Positions 55,998 to 64,000 of a DNA stretch of 64,000 nt are shown one piece after another. Every line of letters begins with the position of its first letter. The first letter of the stretch is position 1. The DNA comes from Zobellia amurskyensis (GTDB taxonomy: Bacteria; Bacteroidota; Bacteroidia; Flavobacteriales; Flavobacteriaceae): positions 20,453 to 84,452 of the forward strand of contig NZ_RCNR01000019.1 of the NCBI RefSeq assembly GCF_009725985.1. The letters are read 5' to 3'. The notes below the pieces were generated by a model, which was not told where the DNA came from, searched no databases, and saw nothing but the letters and a program-made list of their open reading frames with translations. The position numbers and the translations under genes were made by a program.

Positions 55998-57638
55998 ATG
56001 AAATCGACTAAACTATTAATAGGATTTGTATGTATGGTATCGGTATGTATGGCTTTTGGCCAAACCGGAGATAAAGTATCTATTGAATCTTTATTAAATG
56101 ATATGGTCGATCGTGGTGGTATTGCCCGATTTCCACAGAACAATTTTAGATTAAAACAAGAGAGTAGCTATAATAGAGCCTCAAAAATACCTTCCGATTC
56201 GGTAGGTTGGTTTATAAATCAAGATTTTAATAGTAGTGAAAAAGACCATAATTTTATTAGAATAGAAGAGGAAAACGGAGAAAAGGAATGGGTGTTAATG
56301 GATCATGAAGGACCTGGGGCTATTGTGCGTACGTGGATGCCTTTTCTAAGTCCGGATAAACCTGATACGGACATACAAATCAAAATATATTTAGATGGGA
56401 ATCCTGAACCTGTTTTGGAAGGAAACATGTTGGGTTTACTTGACGGAACTGGTTTAATTCCATATCCATTTGCTCATCAATCTTTACGGTCATCAGTATC
56501 TTTTTTTCCAATTCCATACGCGAAAAGCTGTAAAATAACTACAGATTCAAGGCCATTTTTTTATCAGTTTACCTACAGAGCTTACGATGATAATGCACTT
56601 ATTGAAACCTTTACAAAAGCAGCTTTTGACAAAGCTATGCCTACAGTTCAAAGAGTTGGGGAATTATTGTTGAACCCAGAAAATCACATTAAAGGAAAAC
56701 AAGTTTCATTAGAATCGAAATTGGCTTCCAAAGAAGAAAAATCAGTAAAGTTGCCAGTAGGAAATGCTGCTATAAGAGAACTTAGTTTAAAACTTGAAGA
56801 TTATACAAACTCAGAAGTAACCCGCTCTGTGGTGCTGAAAATTGAGTTTGATGGAGAACAAACAGTTTGGTCTCCCATAGGAGATTTTTTTGGTAGTGGT
56901 ATAGGATTAAACCCTTTTCAGGGGTGGTATAGAACAGTAAGGGAAGATGGTACAATGATTTGTAGGTGGATGATGCCTTATCAAAAATCAGGAAAAATAT
57001 CTGTGGTTAATTTGGGGGATACCCCTGTGGACCTAGTTTTAAAAGCTACCGTTGGCACATGGGAGTGGGATGACCAAAGTATGTATTTTAATGGGGCTTG
57101 GCGAGGGCAATATCCTGTTCCCACACGTCCGTTTTCAGATTGGAATTATGTTACCCTCAAAGGTAGAGGTGTGTATGTAGGCGATGCATTGACCGTTATG
57201 AATCCTGTTGAAAAATGGTGGGGAGAGGGAGATGAAAAAATTTGGGTTGACGGTGAGGATTTTCCATCAATTTTTGGAACGGGAACTGAAGATTATTATG
57301 CATACTCATGGGGAGGTAAAAGCACGGATTTTTATGAACACCCTTTTCATGCACAACCACGGAGTTTTGTGTACAACAAGTTAAACAGAAAAAAAAGTAA
57401 GGAAAAAAATACATCGGGGTACAGTACGGAAACAAGAACTCGCGCCTTAGACGTCATGCCTTTTGAAAGCTCTTTGAAATTGGATATGGAAGTTTGGAGT
57501 TGGACGGACTGTGAAATGGGGTATGGTGTTGGAGTGTATTGGTACGGAGGTAAACAAACAACCTCTAACCGGGTTCCGGACGAAAAAGAAGCTTTAAACA
57601 TACCACCGTTACCAAATGGATTTCCAATAAAGCTGTAA
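55998..57638 (+). CDS. GH172-family (DUF2961) hydrolase, secreted
   Basis: I use the ATG at 55998, which gives a clean signal peptide (TKLLIGFVCMVSVCMAFGQ); the frame extends back only to a TTG at 55968. The 546-residue protein matches DUF2961, now GH172: RASKIPSDSVGWFINQDFNSSEKDH, MDHEGPGAIVRTWMPF, KIYLDGNPEPVL, and FGTGTEDYYAYSWGG with candidate catalytic Glu431. The family comprises six-fold or trimeric double jelly-roll enzymes such as alpha-D-fructofuranosidase/difructose-anhydride synthases and arabinofuranosidases. A furanose or another side-chain residue in the target would explain it, but the specificity is unknown. It is the last gene of the second enzyme operon. Confidence 0.88.
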   Translation: MKSTKLLIGFVCMVSVCMAFGQTGDKVSIESLLNDMVDRGGIARFPQNNFRLKQESSYNRASKIPSDSVGWFINQDFNSSEKDHNFIRIEEENGEKEWVLMDHEGPGAIVRTWMPFLSPDKPDTDIQIKIYLDGNPEPVLEGNMLGLLDGTGLIPYPFAHQSLRSSVSFFPIPYAKSCKITTDSRPFFYQFTYRAYDDNALIETFTKAAFDKAMPTVQRVGELLLNPENHIKGKQVSLESKLASKEEKSVKLPVGNAAIRELSLKLEDYTNSEVTRSVVLKIEFDGEQTVWSPIGDFFGSGIGLNPFQGWYRTVREDGTMICRWMMPYQKSGKISVVNLGDTPVDLVLKATVGTWEWDDQSMYFNGAWRGQYPVPTRPFSDWNYVTLKGRGVYVGDALTVMNPVEKWWGEGDEKIWVDGEDFPSIFGTGTEDYYAYSWGGKSTDFYEHPFHAQPRSFVYNKLNRKKSKEKNTSGYSTETRTRALDVMPFESSLKLDMEVWSWTDCEMGYGVGVYWYGGKQTTSNRVPDEKEALNIPPLPNGFPIKL

Positions 57639-57840
57639 AAGTAACATGGATATCAAGGACTATTTTAGTCACGCTTTCTGTGGAGCCATGTTGTTAACTT
57701 CATATTTTCTGGTCTGAATGATGCTTTACTGTAGTCTAGAATTTAAAAGAGAATGAATTGTAAAAGCCTGTTAATGGGTTCGTTTAATGAGATATAAAGT
57801 TTTAAAATAGAAAAGCGTTTTTTTAAATTAAAAGTGGTAC

Positions 57841-58710
57841 ATGAAACTTCATTTATTAAGTAGAGCATCTGTATCTGACCGGTCATTTTCGGTCAACCAT
57901 AATCTGTACCCTAATTTTTTACGAGTTTGGCATTATCACCCTGAGATTGAATTGGTAGTAATTTTAAAAAGTTCTGGAACACGTTTTATAGGAGATAGTA
58001 TTGAAAAATTTCAGGAAGGAGAAGTAGTACTGATCGGTAAAAATGTGCCACACATGTGGTTGAACGATGAAATTTATTTTCAGCCAGATAGTACGTTGGA
58101 AGCTGAGGCTTTCGCCATTCATTTTACTAGGGACTTTTTAGGTAAGGGATTCTTTGAAATACCCGAAATGAAACAGGTTTCTAATCTTTTGATGAGGGCC
58201 AATAGGGGAGTCAAATTTAACGATTTGAGCAAAGAGTTGGTGGAAAGAATCACAAACCTTGTAGAATATGACCCAACTACGAGGGTCTTCAAGACCATTG
58301 AAATTTTATCGGATTTATCAAAGCATGAGAGCTATCAACTGTTATCAAGCACAAGCTTTGTAAACGCTTTTCAGAAGGCGGATAATCTCCGCATGGATAA
58401 AATATACGCCTACGTATTCGAAAATTTTAATGATGGTATCAGTGCCAGTGATGTAGCAAAAATGACCGGTATGAATAAATCGGCATTTAGTCGGTTTTTT
58501 AAGAAAGTTCATAAAAAACCTTTTACCAGATACCTCAATGAGATAAAGGTAGGGTACGCCTCTAGGCTTCTTTTGGAAAATAAAGAGAGTATTACCTCTA
58601 TAGCGTACTTATCCGGTTTCAATAATATATCCAATTTTAATAGGCAGTTTAAAGTTATTCATGGCTTAGCCCCTTCGGCTTATTTGAAATATCATTCTTC
58701 AAACGACTAG
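57841..58710 (+). CDS. AraC-family transcriptional regulator with cupin domain
   Basis: The 289-residue cytoplasmic protein has an N-terminal cupin sensor (WHYHPEIELVVILKSSGTRFIGD and GEVVLIGKNVPHMW, about 30-85) and a C-terminal AraC domain with two helix-turn-helix motifs (ISASDVAKMTGMNKSAFSRFFKKVHKKPF, SITSIAYLSGFNNISNFNRQFK, about 190-285). It presumably responds to a small sugar, such as a monosaccharide released from the glycan, and regulates nearby operons. It is preceded by 202 bp and followed by 261 bp of non-coding DNA, so it is probably monocistronic and starts a third regulatory layer beside the sigma factor and the hybrid two-component system. Confidence 0.94.
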   Translation: MKLHLLSRASVSDRSFSVNHNLYPNFLRVWHYHPEIELVVILKSSGTRFIGDSIEKFQEGEVVLIGKNVPHMWLNDEIYFQPDSTLEAEAFAIHFTRDFLGKGFFEIPEMKQVSNLLMRANRGVKFNDLSKELVERITNLVEYDPTTRVFKTIEILSDLSKHESYQLLSSTSFVNAFQKADNLRMDKIYAYVFENFNDGISASDVAKMTGMNKSAFSRFFKKVHKKPFTRYLNEIKVGYASRLLLENKESITSIAYLSGFNNISNFNRQFKVIHGLAPSAYLKYHSSND

Positions 58711-58971
58711 TAATTGCCTTTTTAAGCAAAAAAAGTATTAGAAATAGTATTTTTTTTGGTAGTTGACCACACGATAGATTATTAGTTTTAACCACATTGA
58801 AATATTGATAATAAATACTCTAATTATTTAAGTAATTCTAATAGTTTGTTTGTTTAATTGAGTATTTCTTATTTGTTATCCTTGTCAAAGTTGATTTTAC
58901 TTTAAATCGATTATTACAAATAGTGTTCGGATTAGGAACAGCACGAAACATATACTTTTCAAAATTTTAAA

Positions 58972-60312
58972 ATGCGGGTAGGTCAATTTAAATATTTCCA
59001 ATCTGGTGCAAAAGTCTTTTTAACAGGTGTTTTGCTCATTTCCAGTGCTATATTTTTAAACGGACAAAGCAAAACTTCTACAATTGAAAAGCAAATTATC
59101 CTTTTAGAAAATAGTACTGAAGGTCCTTTGTGGGTTAAAACTACTTTAATCGAAAGTGGGGTGTTAAAGACCCCGAAGTACAATTTTACCAGTGAGTTTG
59201 ATGCTGAAAAATTAGAAGATAATATCAAGGGAATTTTTTATGAAGGTCTACCTTTTAAAGGAAAACCAACAAAAGTGTTTAGTTGGTACGGAGTACCCGA
59301 AAACCTGACTAAAGATGATAAAGTTCCGGCAGTTGTTTTAGTGCACGGCGGTGGTGGTACCGCATTTATTGATTGGGTGAAAGAATGGACGAACAGAGGT
59401 TATATTGCAATAGCAATAGCATTGGAAGGCCAAATTCCCGGAGAGAAAATTGAGGTAGGGAATGGTAAAAAGCAGTATCAGACCTTTGCGTATTCCGGAC
59501 CCAAGCGTCAAGGTTTTTTTGAGGATGTAGTTGTAGAAAAATTAGAAGACCAATGGTTCTTTCACGCGGTGGCAGATGTTATGTTAGCCACAAGCTTGTT
59601 AAAGAGCCTACCAAATGTAGACCAAAATAAAATTGGGATTACCGGTATTTCTTGGGGAGGTATTCTAACCAATGTAATAACAGGCGTAGATAATCGGTAT
59701 GCTTTTTCCATACCTGTTTACGGTTGTGGTTATTTACAGGAAACTCCTAATTATAGTAATCTGCTAGGCCAATTAAGTAAAGCGCAACAAACGTTTTATT
59801 TGAATACGTGGGAACCTTCCTTATATGTACCACTTCAAAAACAACCCACACTTTTTGTGAATGGCACCAATGATTTCCACTTTACTATGAACAGCTTCAC
59901 TAAAACCTACGAAGCTTCCCCCAATGAAAAATATCTATCCATTGGGTATAACATGAAACACGGCCATCAAGCGGGGTGGGCACCGGAGTCAATTTACTCG
60001 TTTGCAGAATATATGACAAACAACGGTACTGCACCAGAATTACCAAACCTCATTCAAAATAAAAACAAGAAGTTGTTGTATCAATATCAAGGAAAAGTAG
60101 ATAAAGCTTATTTGTATTACACCACGGATACTGGCGATTGGGGAAAGGACAGTTACCAATGGATAGAAAGTACTGCAGATGTATCCGGTACTAGCAAAAC
60201 AATTTCAGCAAAGCTTCCTGAGAATGCCGTTGCTTATTTCATAAATGTTATCAATTCAGAAGGTAGAATGTATAGTTCGCCGATGAAAAAAGTGGATGGT
60301 AATCGTCCATAA
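58972..60312 (+). CDS. Secreted alpha/beta hydrolase, acetyl-xylan-esterase-like
   Basis: The 446-residue protein has a signal peptide (VFLTGVLLISSAIFLNGQS) and an alpha/beta hydrolase domain: VPAVVLVHGGGGTAFIDWVKEW (oxyanion region), GITGISWGGILTNV with Ser227, LFVNGTNDFHFTMN with Asp301 and MKHGHQAGW with His330/His332. A C-terminal beta-domain of about 100 residues follows (LLYQYQGKVDKAYLYYTTDTGDW). The large size and the extra domain resemble acetyl-xylan-esterase/dienelactone-hydrolase relatives in PULs. The probable function is removal of acyl groups from the glycan, a third esterase beside the two SGNH domains. It is the first gene of the last operon, 41 bp before GH29. Confidence 0.85.
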   Translation: MRVGQFKYFQSGAKVFLTGVLLISSAIFLNGQSKTSTIEKQIILLENSTEGPLWVKTTLIESGVLKTPKYNFTSEFDAEKLEDNIKGIFYEGLPFKGKPTKVFSWYGVPENLTKDDKVPAVVLVHGGGGTAFIDWVKEWTNRGYIAIAIALEGQIPGEKIEVGNGKKQYQTFAYSGPKRQGFFEDVVVEKLEDQWFFHAVADVMLATSLLKSLPNVDQNKIGITGISWGGILTNVITGVDNRYAFSIPVYGCGYLQETPNYSNLLGQLSKAQQTFYLNTWEPSLYVPLQKQPTLFVNGTNDFHFTMNSFTKTYEASPNEKYLSIGYNMKHGHQAGWAPESIYSFAEYMTNNGTAPELPNLIQNKNKKLLYQYQGKVDKAYLYYTTDTGDWGKDSYQWIESTADVSGTSKTISAKLPENAVAYFINVINSEGRMYSSPMKKVDGNRP

Positions 60313-60353
60313 ACTTGTCATAGTTAATCGAATTTAATTTTAAGTCCAAACCA

Positions 60354-62168
60354 ATGAAATTTAAGAATACCAGGGTAAATATAGTGTTGATGTTATTCGT
60401 AATGTTCCTCTTTCAAAGTGGTTCTGTATTCAGCCAAAAGAAGGAAAAAGGAGAAAATATGGATGAGATGTGGGGGCATCAAAATTCATTGGGCGCCAAT
60501 GCACCTGAATCTAGAACAAAATTATTTGAAGAGGGTAATTATGCCATGTTCATTCACTGGGGCATCTATTCCAAGATTGCCAACACATGGAAAGACAGCA
60601 CGTATTATGGCATTAGCGAATGGATAATGAATCCCAGACGCGCCAATATTCCCGTGGACGAGTACATGGCAGAAGCAAAAACCTTTGATCCTGTAAATTT
60701 TGACGCCATGGCAATAGCCCAACTCGCCAAAGATGCCGGAATGAAATATATTGTAGTTACTAGCAAACATCATGATGGTTTTGCTATGTACAAATCTAAA
60801 AGCAATGATTTTAATATCGTGAAGGCCACGCCTTTTGGCAGAGACCCTATGAAGGAACTGTCAAAGGCATGTAAGGAATTAGGCCTTGGTTTTGGTTTTT
60901 ATTATTCGCACAATCAAGATTGGACATTTCCAGGGGGCAATGGAGGACCAAAAGTGAACGAGAAAGGCAAAGAGGTAGGCTTTGATTATTATTTCAAGGA
61001 AAAGTGTCTTCCGCAGGTTAAAGAAATTGTAACCCAATATGGCGATATCGCCATGGTTTGGTTCGATACGCCTGGCAATATGGAGAAAAAATATGTGGAA
61101 GAATTGGTTGAGGTTGTTCGCAAACATCAACCTAATGCTATGATTTCAGGAAGGGCCGGTCATGGTTTAGGCGATTATAAGTCTTTAGGGGACATGAACA
61201 TTCCCATAAAAAATATTGGTGGACTGTGGGAAACTGTTGACGTAACGAACGATTCTTGGGGGTACGCTTGGTATGATCAAAATTGGAAAAGCCCAAAACG
61301 GATTTTAAAAAGTATTATTTCTACTGTGGCCCGTGGCGGGACCTATATGCTAAATGTGGGTCCGGCACCAGACGGAACAATTCCCACGGAAGCGCAAGAA
61401 TCGCTCAGAGCATCAGGAGAATGGATTAGCAAGTATCCTCAGGTGGTATATAAAACCGGGGCTTCGCCATGGGGTCACGCATTGCCATGGGGTGATGCCA
61501 CCGTAGCGGCCGATGGTAAATTGAGCCTTTGTGTTTATCAATGGCCGTTAGATGGTAAACTATGGCTTCCGGGATTAAAGAATACGATTAAGTCGGCTGA
61601 TTTATTAGTGGATGGAAAAGCCCAAAAATTAGAAACCACAACTCAAGATGGTTGGGTAGCTATTTCATTACCGGCAAGACGAAGTGAAAAATTAATATCC
61701 GTTATAGAACTAGAAATAGAAGGGAGCCCAGAGGTAGTTGTATCCAATAGTATAGACCCGGTTTTTTCCACAGTATTACCAGTAGATTTTGCAAAAGCAG
61801 AGGGTTGTGCCATTACAGAGAAAAGGTGGATGGAGAAATTTGGGGAATGGAAGCATATTGAACAGGCCCAAGATTGGAAGGAAGGAAGTAATGTGACTTG
61901 GGAAATAGAGGTGAAAGACCCTGGTTATTATCAAACTGAATTAAACTATGCAGGAGAAGGCCGTTTGGTTTGGAATATAACTTCAGATGAGGGAGTTGTT
62001 GTTCAAAATCAGCAAAATTCATCAGCGGTATATAATTACTATGAAATGGGGCTCATTAAGTTTAATAAGCCCGGAAAGCATACGATAACGGTTTCTTTGG
62101 TAGATTGGAAAAGAAACAACGCAAGTCTAAAAGAAATACGATTGACTCCAGAAGGAAGTATGGAGTAA
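60354..62168 (+). CDS. GH29 alpha-L-fucosidase, secreted
   Basis: The 604-residue enzyme has a signal peptide (VLMLFVMFLFQSGSVFSQ) and the GH29 pattern: EEGNYAMFIHWGIYSKIA, AKDAGMKYIVVTSKHHDGFAMY, ELGLGFGFYYSHNQDW and IAMVWFDTPGN with nucleophile Asp238. After the barrel, a beta-sandwich (LWLPGLKNTIKSADLLVDGKA) and about 130 more residues form a second beta-rich domain (WKEGSNVTWEIEVKDPGYYQ, GRLVWNITSDEGV). It has no SGNH domain, unlike the other GH29 gene here, so the two probably differ in linkage or leaving group. It is followed by a sulfatase after 90 bp. Confidence 0.94.
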   Translation: MKFKNTRVNIVLMLFVMFLFQSGSVFSQKKEKGENMDEMWGHQNSLGANAPESRTKLFEEGNYAMFIHWGIYSKIANTWKDSTYYGISEWIMNPRRANIPVDEYMAEAKTFDPVNFDAMAIAQLAKDAGMKYIVVTSKHHDGFAMYKSKSNDFNIVKATPFGRDPMKELSKACKELGLGFGFYYSHNQDWTFPGGNGGPKVNEKGKEVGFDYYFKEKCLPQVKEIVTQYGDIAMVWFDTPGNMEKKYVEELVEVVRKHQPNAMISGRAGHGLGDYKSLGDMNIPIKNIGGLWETVDVTNDSWGYAWYDQNWKSPKRILKSIISTVARGGTYMLNVGPAPDGTIPTEAQESLRASGEWISKYPQVVYKTGASPWGHALPWGDATVAADGKLSLCVYQWPLDGKLWLPGLKNTIKSADLLVDGKAQKLETTTQDGWVAISLPARRSEKLISVIELEIEGSPEVVVSNSIDPVFSTVLPVDFAKAEGCAITEKRWMEKFGEWKHIEQAQDWKEGSNVTWEIEVKDPGYYQTELNYAGEGRLVWNITSDEGVVVQNQQNSSAVYNYYEMGLIKFNKPGKHTITVSLVDWKRNNASLKEIRLTPEGSME

Positions 62169-62258
62169 GACCTTAAGAAATCCAGTCCATATCTTGTGTC
62201 CAATACTGGGAGGGGTTGTTTATAAAGGAACAATCTAAAACTAATAAAGAAACTGATT

Positions 62259-63854
62259 ATGAATGTATCAAAACATAAAGCTCTTGGAATTTTACTGTTG
62301 TTGTTTTCAATAACACTGGGCGCTCAGAACATCCAAAAACCAAATATCATTGTTATTTACACAGATGACCAAGGTTATGGGGATGTAGGCGCACTTAATC
62401 CCGATGCTAAATTCCGCACGCCTAATATGGATAAATTGGCCAATGAAGGTATCATCTTTACGGATGGGCATAGCAGTGATGCGGTATGTACACCCTCTAG
62501 ATACTCTTTGCTTACTGGACGCTATAGTTGGAGAACCTCTTTGAAAAAAGGGGTTTTGGGAGCAGATGGGCCTTGTTTGATTGAAAAGGATAGGATGACC
62601 ATTGCTTCTTTACTTCAAGAAAACGGCTATAAAACCGCCATGATCGGAAAGTGGCATCTTCAAATGGAATTTGAAGGGAGCTTGGGAAAAGACCGTGATT
62701 GGTCAAAACCCTTTACAGACGGGCCCATCGAGAAGGGATTTGATTATTATTTTGGTATTCCAGCCTCTATGAATTACGGCGTTTTAACCTACTTGGAAAA
62801 TGATAAGGTGTTAGACCCTCCTGTATTATGGACGAAAAAGAAAGCGGACAAGAACCCTAGAACGTTTAGTGATACCATTAATCCAAAAGGGTATAGAATG
62901 ACACCTCCGTATAGAAGTACGCGTAAAGAGGGTACCAGTGGCTGGGTAGAAGTGGCTCCCTCATTTAACGATGAGCTGGTATTAAAAACATTTGCTGATA
63001 AAGCGGTTGATTATATTAGCGAATCTGCAACAGAGGCCAAAGCAGGTAACCCGTTCTTTTTGTATTTGCCATTAACTAGTCCGCATTTACCGCATTGTAC
63101 ACATCCTGATTTTCAAGGACAGAGTAATTGTGGAAATTATGGCGATTTTATGGAAGAAACGGATTATAGAATCGGCCAAGTGCTTGAGGCTTTAAAGGCA
63201 AATGGAATTGAAGACAATACTTTGGTTATTTTTTCATCGGATAACGGCGCGGAGACCAATTACGTTTATCAGCGAGAAAAATACGGACACTATAGCAGCC
63301 TCAACTTTAAAGGAGGCAAGCGTGATATTTATGAAGGTGGACATCGGGTTCCTTTTCTTATGCGCTGGCCCAACGGCATACAAGCAGGGACAAAATCTGA
63401 TGTGCCTGTTTGCCAGACCGATTACTTGGCTACCATTGCCGACATTGTTGGAGTAAAACTTCCTGATAATGCGGGTGAAGATAGTTATAGTTTGTTGCCA
63501 ATATTAAAAGGGGAGCGTTATGACAAGTCGGTAAGAGGAGCTGTAATTCATCATTCCGTTTCGGGGCATTTTGCAATCAGGGAAGGAAAATGGAAACTAA
63601 ATATGTTTCGGGGTTCTGGTGGTTCTCTGGAGCCTAAAATTATTGAACCCAAGGAAGGTGAAGCTATATATGAGCTTTACAATATGGAAGAAGACCCAGG
63701 GGAAAAAACAAACCTTTATTTTGAAAATCCGGACGTAGTAAAAAGACTTACTCAGAAAATCGCCAAAATTATTGAAGAGGGCAGGACTACGCCAGGTACA
63801 CCTCAATCTTATGTGAAAGAAGGTTGGGATATGCCTGATTGGATAAAGTCATAA
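62259..63854 (+). CDS. S1-family sulfatase, secreted
   Basis: The 531-residue enzyme has a signal peptide (ILLLLFSITLGAQ), TDDQGYGDVGAL (about 35-46) and the formylglycine signature C77-T-P-S-R followed by YSLLTGRYSW. GKWHLQMEFEGSLGKDRDWSKP, FSSDNGAETNYVYQREKYGHYSS and EGGHRVPFLMRWP are arylsulfatase-A-like patterns. An insertion between residues 140 and 240 (RMTPPYRSTRKEGTSGWVEVAPSF) distinguishes it from its neighbours. It shares a transcript with the GH29 gene upstream and with a further lipoprotein gene beginning at 63904. Confidence 0.94.
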   Translation: MNVSKHKALGILLLLFSITLGAQNIQKPNIIVIYTDDQGYGDVGALNPDAKFRTPNMDKLANEGIIFTDGHSSDAVCTPSRYSLLTGRYSWRTSLKKGVLGADGPCLIEKDRMTIASLLQENGYKTAMIGKWHLQMEFEGSLGKDRDWSKPFTDGPIEKGFDYYFGIPASMNYGVLTYLENDKVLDPPVLWTKKKADKNPRTFSDTINPKGYRMTPPYRSTRKEGTSGWVEVAPSFNDELVLKTFADKAVDYISESATEAKAGNPFFLYLPLTSPHLPHCTHPDFQGQSNCGNYGDFMEETDYRIGQVLEALKANGIEDNTLVIFSSDNGAETNYVYQREKYGHYSSLNFKGGKRDIYEGGHRVPFLMRWPNGIQAGTKSDVPVCQTDYLATIADIVGVKLPDNAGEDSYSLLPILKGERYDKSVRGAVIHHSVSGHFAIREGKWKLNMFRGSGGSLEPKIIEPKEGEAIYELYNMEEDPGEKTNLYFENPDVVKRLTQKIAKIIEEGRTTPGTPQSYVKEGWDMPDWIKS

Positions 63855-63903
63855 CTCAAAATTGGATGAATATGACAATTACTAAACTAAATAAGATCAA
63901 GAA

Positions 63904-64000
63904 ATGAAAATAGGAATAAAACTCTTGCTTTTTAGCGCTTTGATAATTCTTTCGTGTGGTGATAAAAAAGAAGGTAAAAAAGAGGTAGCGGTTGATGAAG
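63904..64000 (+). CDS. Start of a lipoprotein gene, cut by window edge
   Basis: Thirty-two codons are visible. They encode a lipoprotein signal (KLLLFSALIILSCGDKKEG, Cys18) followed by a charged linker, and the gene runs off the right edge. The same signal-plus-linker style occurs in the sulfatases of this locus, so another sulfatase or glycoside hydrolase is possible, but nothing diagnostic is visible. Confidence 0.7.
   Translation, partial: MKIGIKLLLFSALIILSCGDKKEGKKEVAVDE

Noticed and set aside
1..64000. CRISPR arrays, tRNA/rRNA genes, insertion sequences or phage genes
   Set aside because: No regularly spaced repeats, no cloverleaf-like RNA, no transposase or integrase frames were found; all sizeable frames fit glycan utilisation or regulation.

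Overview
The window is a large polysaccharide-utilization locus (PUL) from a marine Bacteroidetes, most likely a Flavobacteriaceae genome. The evidence is low GC, two SusC/SusD pairs, an ECF sigma/FecR pair, a hybrid two-component regulator, many lipoprotein-type enzymes, and at least eight formylglycine sulfatases, which is typical of bacteria that eat sulfated algal polysaccharides. No tRNA, rRNA, CRISPR array or mobile element is visible. Almost every gene has a signal peptide or lipobox, so most of the chemistry is extracytoplasmic.

Layout. (1) 1-3992, plus strand: the C-terminal part of a sulfatase-GH78 rhamnosidase fusion cut by the window edge, and a Tat-exported Gfo/Idh/MocA oxidoreductase. 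A perfect 20-bp hairpin ends this block. (2) 4083-15525, minus strand: GH78 rhamnosidase, ECF sigma factor, FecR anti-sigma, STN-containing SusC, SusD and a sulfatase. (3) 16134-22108, plus strand: a sulfatase and a 1390-residue hybrid two-component sensor/regulator. (4) 22239-27305, minus strand: the second SusC/SusD pair, without STN. (5) 28000-42542, plus strand: GH88, an esterase with a probably frameshifted signal peptide, a sulfatase, GH97, a sulfatase, a heparinase II/III-like protein, a GH141-like beta-helix protein with a PDZ domain, and a GH29-SGNH fusion; two strong hairpins follow. (6) 42846-57638, plus strand: a second heparinase II/III-like protein, an FAD oxidoreductase, an apparently circularly permuted SGNH hydrolase, a sulfatase, two DUF-type proteins, an MFS sugar porter, KduI, KduD, a sulfatase and a GH172-family protein. 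(7) 57841-64000, plus strand: an AraC regulator, an alpha/beta hydrolase, a second GH29, a sulfatase and the start of another lipoprotein.

How the genes may work together (inference). The target is a sulfated, probably O-acylated glycan containing L-rhamnose (two GH78), L-fucose (two GH29, one GH141-like) and a uronic acid. Lyase candidates would leave unsaturated uronosyl ends. GH88 would release these as 4-deoxy-5-keto-uronate. The MFS porter would import it, and KduI and KduD would convert it to 2-keto-3-deoxygluconate. Sulfatases and esterases unmask the backbone. Ulvan is one candidate and a rhamnose/fucose-rich glucuronan of another alga is an alternative; no classic PL24/PL25/PL28-type ulvan lyase was recognised, so backbone cleavage probably depends on the two heparinase II/III-like proteins or the DUF proteins.

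The most unusual items are the SGNH hydrolase whose nucleophile block sits at the C-terminus (46829-47554), the beta-helix/PDZ lipoprotein (38168-40540), the conserved GTA-TCCTG-TAC dyads upstream of the sigma factor and GH78 genes, and the uncharacterised DUF pair beside the Kdu genes.
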